A stretch of 8,807 nucleotides of DNA. Source: CAZRIE01 sp964600075. GTDB taxonomy: Bacteria > Bacteroidota > Bacteroidia > Flavobacteriales > Flavobacteriaceae. The stretch covers positions 1-8,807 of the forward strand of contig CAZRIE010000148.1 in NCBI GenBank assembly GCA_964600075.1. Reading direction: 5' to 3'. The notes below the pieces were generated by a model, which worked only from the letters and a program-made list of their open reading frames with translations, was not told the origin of the DNA and did no database searches. Positions within the stretch are counted from its first letter, which is position 1. Each line of letters opens with the position of its first letter. Of this stretch, positions 1-6,586 are shown piece after piece. A program made the translations under genes and the position numbers.

Positions 1-59
1 CACCAAAAGAGTAATTAGTATGACATTAAATATTTGGAACACAATAGTCTCCGAATCCG

Positions 60-899
60 TTAAGTCAACTTAAAACTGACGATGTCTCCAAACTTTTTTT
101 GTGCTAATATAGAAATGGCAGCATCGGATAATTGTAGTATTCTTGGATACCCCCCAGTAGTCTGCCCATCTTTCATTAAAACGATCAATCGACCTGATGG
201 CGTTAACTGAACGGTTCCCGGAAGTGTCGCCGAGGTCAGCATAGAAATTTCATGACCGTTTATTTTTTCCTCGAGTTGATAGGCCATTCGGTTGTTCTCA
301 TTGGAAATAGTGAAATCACGGGCAAATATACCTTCAAGCTGTTTATCGGAAAGTATACCGTATTCGGGGCCTTTATTAACCCAAAGTATGGTCTCTTCTA
401 GAAGAGAGTCCACCTGTAGTTCGGATATTTTAGGGCGATACGTTGAATGACTTGTGTAGTGAATTTCGTCTCTATCGCGAAAATGATTCTTGGGAGTAAC
501 TGATAGGAAAAACGAACGACTGCCCAAAACCACCGGAGATTTAAAACCACCTTTTATCGCCAAATAACTACGAAAACCTTTTTCTAACTTTCCATAGGAG
601 AGTATATCTCCTTTTGAGATTTTAATCACTTTGTAACTCTGAATTGGCGCATTGTTGAGGGTTGCCGAAAGTTTGGCACCTCCAATGCAGATATAGGTCT
701 CTTCCTCGAACTGCAAAGTAGGCCCCGTCATCGTAATTTCCATAACCGCAGATTCGCTATCGTTCTCCAAAAGCATGTTGACCTTTGTCGCAGAAAAGGA
801 ATCCATATACCCAGCTACAGGCACACCTTTGTTCAAGTAGCCATAGCGGCCCTTATCTTGAATGGTGGTAAACAGTCCTGATTTTAAAATCTTAAGCAT
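60..899 (-). CDS. pxpC: 5-oxoprolinase subunit C (PxpC; biotin-dependent carboxyltransferase family, KipA/YbgK-like)
   Basis: Subunit of the prokaryotic ATP-dependent 5-oxoprolinase PxpABC, a cytosolic enzyme that converts 5-oxoproline to L-glutamate. The family hallmarks run the whole length: 'TTIQDKGRYG' at residues 11-20, 'GVPVAGYMD' at 25-33, 'KGGFKSPVVLGSRS' at 116-129, 'NNRMAYQLE' at 202-210 and 'DGQTTGGYPR' at 244-253. The C-terminus ends directly after 'GDIVSF', so at 279 aa it is slightly shorter than the roughly 300-330 aa usual for the family. Nothing essential looks missing. I start at the ATG (plus-strand 897-899); a TTG one codon upstream (900-902) is in frame but less likely. 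The start lies inside the end of pxpB (8-nt overlap), pointing to translational coupling. The 59 nt downstream show no terminator before the window ends. Confidence 0.93.
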   Translation of the reverse strand: MLKILKSGLFTTIQDKGRYGYLNKGVPVAGYMDSFSATKVNMLLENDSESAVMEITMTGPTLQFEEETYICIGGAKLSATLNNAPIQSYKVIKISKGDILSYGKLEKGFRSYLAIKGGFKSPVVLGSRSFFLSVTPKNHFRDRDEIHYTSHSTYRPKISELQVDSLLEETILWVNKGPEYGILSDKQLEGIFARDFTISNENNRMAYQLEEKINGHEISMLTSATLPGTVQLTPSGRLIVLMKDGQTTGGYPRILQLSDAAISILAQKKFGDIVSFKLT

Positions 900-1629
900 C
901 AAGTTTTATATTTTCAACTTTATAGATACCTACTTCACTTTCAATTTTGCGCAAATCGTATTCTGCTCTTTCAATCTGATAAAACTGCACCTTATCACCA
1001 ACACTGATAAAACAGGGTTCATTTTTTTTGGGATAGAACATGGGAACCGGACAATTTCCGATGATATTCCATCCGCCTGGTGATTCTTGAGGATAAATGC
1101 CCGTCTGTTTGCCAGCCAAACCAACAGCGCCTTTAGCTACTCTGGCCCTAGGTTGTGAACGTCTTGGTAATTCTAGTTCTTTAGGCAAGCCTCCTAGATA
1201 CATAAAACCGGGCAGAAAACCGATACCATATAACGTATAGCTGTTTTCGGTGTGCAACTTTATAATCCCTTCAATCGTTTTATTCAATCGTTCCGATACT
1301 TCTTGAAGATCTATTCCGAATTCGAGATCATAGCACACTGGCAAACGCCAAAGATTTCGATGCTTGGGGCGAACCTCCTTTTTGTCTTTATACCATTCTT
1401 CGATTTTTCCCTTAAAATCTTTAAATTCAATAGGCTTGTTTCGATGTATTAGTGTAACGGAATTATAGGCAGGTACCATTTCCCAGTTTTCATTTTTCAG
1501 ACATTCTTCCGTCAAATAGTGTGTAAACTGTAGAATATCTTCCAGAATAGCTTCTTCCACGCGATTGGGCCACTCTATTAAAATAGCATGCACACCAAAA
1601 GGCCGTATGGAAATAGGGTAAAGACTCAC
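892..1629 (-). CDS. pxpB: 5-oxoprolinase subunit B (PxpB; allophanate hydrolase subunit 1 / KipI family)
   Basis: Second structural subunit of 5-oxoprolinase, expected to form a complex with PxpC. Family motifs are clear in the C-terminal half: 'GIGFLPGFMYLGG' at residues 135-147, 'PRRSQPR' at 155-161, 'GLAGKQTGIYPQESPGGW' at 170-187, 'NIIGNCPVPMF' at 188-198 and 'GDKVQF' at 211-216. The length of 245 aa is normal. The start is GTG (plus-strand 1627-1629) and shares bases with the TGA stop of pxpA (a GTGA overlap), preceded by 'AAGAAG' inside pxpA that could serve as a ribosome site. Homologous KipI in Bacillus inhibits the sporulation kinase KinA, but the pxpA-B-C order here supports the metabolic role. 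Confidence 0.93.
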   Translation of the reverse strand: MSLYPISIRPFGVHAILIEWPNRVEEAILEDILQFTHYLTEECLKNENWEMVPAYNSVTLIHRNKPIEFKDFKGKIEEWYKDKKEVRPKHRNLWRLPVCYDLEFGIDLQEVSERLNKTIEGIIKLHTENSYTLYGIGFLPGFMYLGGLPKELELPRRSQPRARVAKGAVGLAGKQTGIYPQESPGGWNIIGNCPVPMFYPKKNEPCFISVGDKVQFYQIERAEYDLRKIESEVGIYKVENIKLDA

Positions 1630-2369
1630 TTCTTAATATGAATATTTTGCTTCGGTAATTCTTCCGTAATATACGATACTATTTCAAATGCCAAAGGGGT
1701 ATCGCTATGGATACAAAAAGTTTCCGCCAAAATTTTGATTTCCTGCCCAATGAGCGTCCGTACAATTTTGCGATTCACCATTTCCAATACATGGTCCAAT
1801 ACTTTTTCTTTATCAAGAATAAGTGCTTGCGGATTTTTACGGGATACCAAACTCAAATCAGCGTTGTAGTTGCGATCGGCAAAAGCTTCATATTTAATCC
1901 GGAAACCTTGTCGCAAAGCTTCCTTTTCGATTTCGGAAGCATACGGGATATATATAAGCGCCTCGGTTCTGTATTTGGCGATACCCTTTAGAAACACTTT
2001 TGCCAGGGCTTCATTTTTGGCTATGTCATTATAAAGTGCTCCATGGGGTTTGATATGGTGTAAAGTAACATTTTCTTCGGTAATAATAACTTCAAGATCA
2101 CCTATTTGCCGTTGAATGCTGTTCATCAAATCTTCTGGTGAAATAGATATGGAAATCCTCCCGAAATTTTCTTTATCGGGATAAGAAGGATGTGCCCCTA
2201 TTTTCACCTTGTGCAGTCGCGCCAACCGAACCGTTTCTTTCATTGATGCCTCATTACCCGTATGGCCACCACAAGCAATATTGCATGAGGAAATCAAGGG
2301 CAGAAGGTCTTTTCCGTTGCCCGTACCTTCGCCTAAATCGCAGTTTATATCAATAGTTATCTTTTCCAT
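1626..2369 (-). CDS. pxpA: 5-oxoprolinase subunit A (PxpA; LamB/YcsF family)
   Basis: Catalytic-type subunit of the PxpABC 5-oxoprolinase, a member of the LamB/YcsF family with a polysaccharide-deacetylase-like barrel. The signature segments are present in order: 'IDINCDLGEG' at residues 6-15, 'NIACGGH' at 30-36, 'GAHPSYPD' at 58-65, 'KPHGALYN' at 107-114, 'EAFADRNY' at 161-168 and 'CIHSDTPLA' at 219-227. The length of 247 aa is typical. Its ATG follows the TAA stop of the Nramp-like gene with no spacer, and its TGA stop overlaps the GTG of pxpB, so it is the second gene of a tightly packed operon. No purine-rich ribosome site precedes the ATG; re-initiation after the upstream stop is a reasonable inference. 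Confidence 0.94.
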   Translation of the reverse strand: MEKITIDINCDLGEGTGNGKDLLPLISSCNIACGGHTGNEASMKETVRLARLHKVKIGAHPSYPDKENFGRISISISPEDLMNSIQRQIGDLEVIITEENVTLHHIKPHGALYNDIAKNEALAKVFLKGIAKYRTEALIYIPYASEIEKEALRQGFRIKYEAFADRNYNADLSLVSRKNPQALILDKEKVLDHVLEMVNRKIVRTLIGQEIKILAETFCIHSDTPLAFEIVSYITEELPKQNIHIKK

Positions 2370-3563
2370 TTAGAGAGATGCGAATACCTTTACTATACTT
2401 TTTATTCCCAATACCATTGCCAATATAACTATAAGTAAGCCTATTGCGTTTTGAACTTTGGTATTTACAAACTTTCCCATAATCGTTTTTCTGTTGACGG
2501 CCCACAACAAAAAAATTGCAATAAAGGGCAACAAAATACCATTGGCCACCTGTGCAAATTGAATAATTTTTATTGGCTGAATTCCAGAAGACATAAAAAT
2601 AACCCCTAGAAATAATATGACGATCCAAACCGATCTGAACCTATAATCCTTAAAACCAGCATTCCAACCAAAACAACTCTTGGCCACGTAGGCCGCAGCT
2701 AAAGGTGCTGTTATTGCCGACGTTATACCCGCTGCAAAAAGACCTATTCCCATGAAATATTTAGCCATATTGCCATAAAGTGGTTCCAACCCTTTGGCCA
2801 AATCACTAACATTTTCGATATCATTATTAGGCATTGCAGCAGCTGTAATGATCACCGCCATAGAGACGATTCCACCCAAAACAATGGACACCACAGTATC
2901 CCTTCTTGCCAATTTCAAATCTTCTGAAGACTTCCACTTTTCATTGACCAAGGCAGCATGAAGAAACAGATTATAAGGTACAACAGTAGTTCCAACAAGA
3001 GCTATAATCATCAATATGCTTTCCTTTGGTACTGATGGTACAAAGAGGCCTTTTAAAACGATTCCCATATCTGGCCGGGTCAGTAGCGCGGTAATCAAAA
3101 ACGAGATACTCATTAGCACTACCAATGAGATAAAAACCCTTTCCAACATTTTATAGTTCCCTATAAATAGAAGTATGAAGGCGAATAGTCCGATACAATA
3201 GGGATAGTAACCTGAATATGTAGTTCCAAAAATAGCTTCAAGCCCTAAAGTTCCACCGCCGATGTTACCACCCTCATAAGCGGCATTCCCGGCTACTATA
3301 GCCGCTAAAATAATAACGATGGTAATGTGGCGTACAAAAGGTGATTTAATTTCTTGCCGCACGACATCGGCCAGGCCTCTTTGGGTAATAATACCCAATC
3401 GAGCTGACATTTCCTGTAAAATTACGGTAGCGAAAATAGAAAGAAGCATTGCCCATAAAAGAGCATAACCGTATTGCGCACCCGCTAATGTACAGGCCGT
3501 GACCGTACCGGGACCAATGAATGCGGCGGCAACTAAAACTCCGGGGCCTATTTTTTTGAACAT
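2370..3563 (-). CDS. Nramp-family membrane transporter lacking canonical metal ligands; candidate 5-oxoproline permease
   Basis: A 397-aa polytopic inner-membrane protein with the Nramp-family layout and about 11 hydrophobic segments. It begins 'GPGVLVAAAFIGPGT' (residues 6-20), aligning with the unwound TM1 of Nramps, but the usual D-P-G-N reads G17-P-G-T20. The TM6 motif, usually A-x-x-M-P-H-N, reads T192-T-V-V195-P-Y-N198. Asp, Asn, Ala and Met of the known transition-metal site are therefore all replaced. It is the first gene of the pxpABC operon; as I recall, Bacillus YcsG, also of the Nramp family, sits beside the LamB/YcsF gene ycsF. I infer import of 5-oxoproline or a similar organic solute, possibly with Na+ or H+, instead of Mn2+ or Fe2+. 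The substrate is unproven; automatic annotation would probably call it a divalent metal transporter. Confidence 0.9.
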   Translation of the reverse strand: MFKKIGPGVLVAAAFIGPGTVTACTLAGAQYGYALLWAMLLSIFATVILQEMSARLGIITQRGLADVVRQEIKSPFVRHITIVIILAAIVAGNAAYEGGNIGGGTLGLEAIFGTTYSGYYPYCIGLFAFILLFIGNYKMLERVFISLVVLMSISFLITALLTRPDMGIVLKGLFVPSVPKESILMIIALVGTTVVPYNLFLHAALVNEKWKSSEDLKLARRDTVVSIVLGGIVSMAVIITAAAMPNNDIENVSDLAKGLEPLYGNMAKYFMGIGLFAAGITSAITAPLAAAYVAKSCFGWNAGFKDYRFRSVWIVILFLGVIFMSSGIQPIKIIQFAQVANGILLPFIAIFLLWAVNRKTIMGKFVNTKVQNAIGLLIVILAMVLGIKSIVKVFASL

Positions 3564-3949
3564 TGTAGTTTCTGAAGTATCATTTAAATGTATGGAAATT
3601 AATAGAATGTTCGGTTTTACTTTTCTTGAGGCATATTACCTTCCATACTTATGGGGAATATGGTCGAAATCTTTTAATTTGTGCTTAACTTTTCAATTTT
3701 TAGCAAAACTTGGTAAATCGAATAGTACCTATTCATCAGATTTTCAAATTACATTGAAATTATTTCTCACCAGCACTTTCCGACTATTTTGGTATTTCAT
3801 TTCACAACAGTTTTAACACTTTCGATTGCCGTTTATCTAAAAAAATGCCGTTCATCTAAACTTTATACTATTCGCAAAAAACGGTGGTTATTATTATCCC
3901 AAACGAAATTAACCCGATACAGAATCGGAAAAAAATTTGACCTACTTCA
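3564..3949. other. Divergent intergenic region between the oxoprolinase operon and the 3950 gene
   Basis: This 386-nt AT-rich region must hold the promoters of both flanking units. I see no full match to the Bacteroidota promoter (TTG, about 19 nt, TAnnTTTG) on either strand. It contains an 8-bp inverted pair, GTATGGAA (3590-3597) and TTCCATAC (3641-3648), the direct repeats at 3827-3860, and a small hairpin CCGAT/ATCGG (3914-3918 / 3924-3928) just ahead of the 3950 start. An open frame runs through 3592-3816 on the plus strand, but its protein is compositionally odd and it begins inside the transporter gene on the other strand, so I do not call it. Confidence 0.6.
3827..3860 (+). promoter_or_regulatory. 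Direct repeat of 15 bp, candidate LytTR-type operator
   Basis: Two copies of TGCCGTTYATCTAAA occur at 3827-3841 and 3846-3860, differing at one base (T/C) and spaced 19 bp centre to centre. That is nearly two helical turns, so both copies face the same side of the DNA. The core GCCGTTYAT matches 8 of 9 positions of the LytTR-regulator half-site consensus as I recall it ([TA][AC][CA]GTTN[AG][TG]). The spacer here is 10 bp against the usual 12-13. They lie 90-123 nt before the start of the 3950 gene and in its orientation, a typical activator position. The binding protein is an inference. Confidence 0.45.
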
Positions 3950-4393
3950 ATGACTTGTTTAGAATGTAATAAAAAACTCGGTTATGGCGATCACAAGAAT
4001 TCAATGAATGCCTTGGGCGTAGAGCTATGTGGCGACCACCAAGAGCGAATGACGAATTTGATCGAGAGCAACGAAACCCCGCGAGAAGCCATTCAATTAT
4101 ATTACGGTTTAAAAGAGGCTGGAGTTACTGCCATGCTCGAATGGTGGGATGGTAACAAATCTATCGATATCGCAATTTCTAGGGTAAAACTCAATATTGA
4201 AATAGATGCGGAATATCACATGATGACCCATGAACAAGCAATAAACGATCTAGAGGAAGCAATGCATTCGTTTAAAAACGGATTTACCACTATAAGAATA
4301 CCCCATGTTTTGATAAAATATTATCTCAGGGAAACCGTTAATAATATATTAGGAATCATGGAAGGACTACGTGTGCACCTCAAGGCCATTTAA
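3950..4393 (+). CDS. Small uncharacterised protein: Cys/His zinc site plus DUF559/Vsr-like nuclease-fold domain
   Basis: A 147-aa soluble protein I do not recognise as a named gene. Residues 1-31 carry C3-x2-C6 and C27-x2-H30, a plausible single zinc-binding site. Residues 58-122 read like a DUF559/Vsr-type PD-(D/E)xK core: D73 in 'SIDIAI', then 'LNIEIDAEYH' (81-90) with E84-x-D86 and H90, then D100 and 'GFTTIRIPHVLI' (111-122), where DUF559 proteins have 'iEvDG..H ... D..R ... G..vlR'. A helix with the segment 'LYYGLKEAGV' links the parts. This suggests binding or cutting of nucleic acid, but no activity is proven and the fold call rests on motif reading only. The ATG follows 'TTTGACCTACTTCA' with no obvious Shine-Dalgarno site. 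The next gene begins 16 nt after its stop, so the two are probably co-transcribed. Direct repeats 90 nt upstream may regulate it. Confidence 0.8.
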   Translation: MTCLECNKKLGYGDHKNSMNALGVELCGDHQERMTNLIESNETPREAIQLYYGLKEAGVTAMLEWWDGNKSIDIAISRVKLNIEIDAEYHMMTHEQAINDLEEAMHSFKNGFTTIRIPHVLIKYYLRETVNNILGIMEGLRVHLKAI

Positions 4394-4409
4394 CCCAAAT
4401 ATCTATACT

Positions 4410-4973
4410 ATGCCTACTACAAAAAAGATTTTAAAGACTCCTTTGAGAATTTCAGTCTCCATAATTTTGTTGGGCATGCTAATGCGAATTTTACATTGGC
4501 CATACGCCTCCATAATTATTCTAGTGGCATTTGCAACTACGGGGCTATTGTACGTATTGAGGTTTTGGAAGAAACCTGAAAAGCAATTTCTTGATTACAT
4601 AAAATTGACACTAGTTGGCTTTTGGGCCTGCAATGGTGTTCTACGTGCCCTTGATTTTCCTTATACGCTATTTTTTCAAGTTGTCATTGCCATAACTTTC
4701 CTTACTTGGTTCGTCATGGAGGGCACTGCCTATTTTTTAGATGAAGACCGTAAAGTAAAGAACCACAAAGTTCAGGTCATCTGGAACTTTGCCATGGTTA
4801 TCGGAGCCTTGGCCATAATCGCAGGTAGCTTACTCAATGTGCTGAACTGGCAATTCGCCATGCCTCTCTTGGTCGTGGGCATTGCCTTAATAGCTGCCTA
4901 CATCTTAAAAGACCTTTTCTCTGTCACCAAAATTGAAAAAAAAGATCAAAATAATGAAGAGTTTCAAGTCTAA
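4410..4973 (+). CDS. Six-helix membrane protein with a threefold repeated 'L-x-x-L-x-W-P' motif (GldL-like motif)
   Basis: A 187-aa inner-membrane protein of unknown function with six predicted helices near residues 12-29, 33-53, 63-80, 86-105, 123-146 and 149-170. Each pair is joined by a similar turn: 'GMLMRILHWPYA' (22-33), 'NGVLRALDFPYT' (75-86) and 'GSLLNVLNWQFA' (139-150). It therefore looks like three copies of a two-helix hairpin. The 'ILHWP' turn resembles that of GldL, the gliding/type IX secretion motor protein, but the charged C-terminal part of GldL is missing, so I do not call it gldL. The C-terminus (171-187) is short and charged. I chose the ATG at 4410 because an in-frame ATG at 4371 lies inside the preceding gene and would add 13 polar residues with no helix. 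It ends 36 nt from a convergent gene with no clear terminator between. Confidence 0.82.
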   Translation: MPTTKKILKTPLRISVSIILLGMLMRILHWPYASIIILVAFATTGLLYVLRFWKKPEKQFLDYIKLTLVGFWACNGVLRALDFPYTLFFQVVIAITFLTWFVMEGTAYFLDEDRKVKNHKVQVIWNFAMVIGALAIIAGSLLNVLNWQFAMPLLVVGIALIAAYILKDLFSVTKIEKKDQNNEEFQV

Positions 4974-5009
4974 AGAAGCTTTTCTAACCTTTTATGTTCT
5001 TACATCCTT

Positions 5010-6098
5010 CTAGTAAGCCATCACACAGGTATCACCAGAGCTCGTTTTATAGAATAATCGAATATTTACAATGTACTTTTTACCTTTCAAAAGTTTTTCC
5101 TTGATAACCGAATTACGATCTTCACCACTGTCGTCATCACCTGACAGGTAGGTGTTTTCCCCATCGATAACTTCCGACACTACCATTACCGTATCCATAC
5201 CTCCAAATGTTCGTATTGTATAGGTACGCGACTCTTCAGGCATAAATTCGAGGTTAATTTGGTTTCCGGCGTTCAATGAAATAATTTCGGAACGAAAAGG
5301 TTTTAACTCGATAAAAGTTCTTCTGTCTATTTTCGGATAAAACTGTTTGGCCCAAGCAATGTCTCTAGCCGACAGCCCGTCTTCCGGTGATAGTCCATTT
5401 TTGAATTCGGCGGGCGAAATAATCATGTTAGGCCCGAACGGATAATGCATAATCGAATTTGGATCCCAGCTCGAACCTTGTACTTCATCGGGCGAAATTT
5501 TTCTAATAATATTATGAAACGTCTTGTCGCGGGACCAAAAGTTCGGAGAGCCGGCCAATGCAGTATATACAGCCTCTTCATCCCAAACGATACCAGCCTT
5601 TGGGTTTTGGTGCTCGTGCGGAAAACCCATAGCATGACCAATTTCGTGAAGAATGGTATCTTCATCGTTGATGATATCCCAACCAAAGTTCATTGTGCGC
5701 TGTTCTTTCGGAATATTCCATGAATCTCGCCCAACGTACGACCAAGAACCTTCCCCTTTGGCGAACCCAATACGTATAACGGACTCTAAGCGATCAGAAG
5801 TCTCCTCGAATTCTAGGCCAATACCTTGATCTTTCCATTTTTTAAACGCATTTCTAACCGCTTTTTTCTCAGCGGTCGTCCCTTTCCATAAAAGTTTGGA
5901 TTGATTACCATTACGGTCGGTAATCGGGGTAAAAAAAGAATCTCCCTCAAAGAAGGCATATTTTAATTTGGTGCCGTTTACCCATTTCTTTGCCATTATT
6001 AGGATTGCCTCCATGCGCATGGGGCCCAATGGCATATTAAAGGTTCTGGTGGGCATTTGGGGTAGGTTACAGTAGTGAATCTTGCTCTGTTCTTTCAT
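5010..6098 (-). CDS. Astacin-type (M12A) zinc metalloprotease with C-terminal PPC-like domain, no visible signal peptide
   Basis: A 362-aa metzincin peptidase. The zinc motif 'HEIGHAMGFPHEHQNP' occupies residues 151-166 (ligands H151, H155, H161; catalytic E152), and the Met-turn with the astacin tyrosine is 'SIMHYP' at 215-220. 'TMNFGW' (135-140) is the edge strand before the active helix. Residues 263-362 resemble a bacterial pre-peptidase C-terminal (PPC) beta domain: 'TYTIRTFGGMDTVM' at 292-305, an acidic 'SGDDDSGEDRNS' stretch at 319-330 and 'LLKGKKYIVNIRLF' at 336-349. The N-terminus is polar with no hydrophobic signal or lipobox, and an in-frame stop lies about 20 nt upstream of the ATG, so no longer start exists. 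Either it stays in the cytoplasm or leaves by an unusual route. C10 in 'YCNLP' could conceivably be an inhibitory zinc ligand, which is speculative. No type IX secretion C-terminal domain is evident. Confidence 0.9.
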   Translation of the reverse strand: MKEQSKIHYCNLPQMPTRTFNMPLGPMRMEAILIMAKKWVNGTKLKYAFFEGDSFFTPITDRNGNQSKLLWKGTTAEKKAVRNAFKKWKDQGIGLEFEETSDRLESVIRIGFAKGEGSWSYVGRDSWNIPKEQRTMNFGWDIINDEDTILHEIGHAMGFPHEHQNPKAGIVWDEEAVYTALAGSPNFWSRDKTFHNIIRKISPDEVQGSSWDPNSIMHYPFGPNMIISPAEFKNGLSPEDGLSARDIAWAKQFYPKIDRRTFIELKPFRSEIISLNAGNQINLEFMPEESRTYTIRTFGGMDTVMVVSEVIDGENTYLSGDDDSGEDRNSVIKEKLLKGKKYIVNIRLFYKTSSGDTCVMAY

Positions 6099-6165
6099 GG
6101 ATGAATAATTTAGGGTTTATACTGTTTTATGGGCTACAAATATGTATTGTCAATTTATAGTTAGT

Positions 6166-6213
6166 GAAATGAATAGTCGGTGCGATGTCTTGAAAAGACG
6201 TACTATTCAATTC
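6166..6213. repeat. Long bulged hairpin
   Basis: The outer arms GAAATGAATAGT (6166-6177) and ACTATTCAATTC (6202-6213) pair over 12 positions with one mismatch. An inner hairpin ATGTCTT (6185-6191) / AAGACGT (6195-6201), which includes one G-T pair, has a GAA loop. It stacks directly on the outer stem, with a single 7-nt bulge (6178-6184) on the 5' side. There is no T-tract on either side, so it is not an ordinary intrinsic terminator. It may be part of a structured leader for the metalloprotease gene at 6098 (minus) or a small RNA. Confidence 0.45.
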
Positions 6214-6250
6214 ATTGTTGTAGGGGGAGGCCTTATTAAAAATAGAAGAC

Positions 6251-6349
6251 TTACCTCCTGAAAGGTAGCTCCACCATAAAAATAAGGAATAGGACGATAT
6301 GAGCTACCGCTAGTGTATGAATAGTTGAAAAACGTGTATGGTTGACCAT
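6251..6349 (-). CDS. Possible 32-aa single-helix membrane protein
   Basis: An ATG (plus-strand 6347-6349) preceded by the purine-rich 'AAAGAAAAA' opens a 32-codon frame ending in TAA. The product has a short polar start (MVNHTRFS), one hydrophobic helix at about residues 9-27, and an 'ELPFRR' end. It fits the positive-inside rule poorly, since charges lie on both ends. Nothing is recognised. It overlaps the alternative hairpins at 6252-6308, and a 26-codon frame overlaps it in another phase. In AT-rich DNA such frames arise by chance, so this is a weak call, supported only by its size and layout resembling the plus-strand candidates at 6587 and 8091. Confidence 0.25.
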   Translation of the reverse strand: MVNHTRFSTIHTLAVAHIVLFLIFMVELPFRR

Positions 6350-6586
6350 TTTTTCTTTATGATACTCGAAAAGTGTTCATTCTTGCTCATGAATTCTAAC
6401 TCGATTTCCTTTTTAAAACAGTTAAAATGCTGTTTTCTAGGTTTATCCATTTAAATTGGACCTCCCATTTAAAGAGGAAAAACACTTCTTGCCGATATTT
6501 TGGTCGTCAATCGAATTTCCGACCCGTTGCACGAGAGACAAACACCATCATACCCGATAGTCCGTTTTATATGTAAACCCAGCCTT

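Noticed and set aside
2..73. Open plus-strand frame of 23 codons ending TAA at 71-73, possibly the C-terminus of a gene converging on pxpC.
   Set aside because: Too short to judge, no recognisable motif, and it would overlap the end of pxpC by 14 nt.
3592..3816. Plus-strand frame of 74 codons rich in aromatic residues in the divergent intergenic region.
   Set aside because: Its frame extends back inside the transporter gene on the other strand, no domain is visible, and no promoter or ribosome site supports it.
4410..4973. Calling the membrane protein GldL.
   Set aside because: It shares only the 'L-H-W-P' turn. It has six helices in three repeats and lacks the long charged GldL tail and the gldKLMN neighbours.
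6310..6390. Minus-strand frame of 26 codons starting at 6390, overlapping the 32-aa candidate.
   Set aside because: It competes with another frame in the same bases, is very short and has no support of its own.
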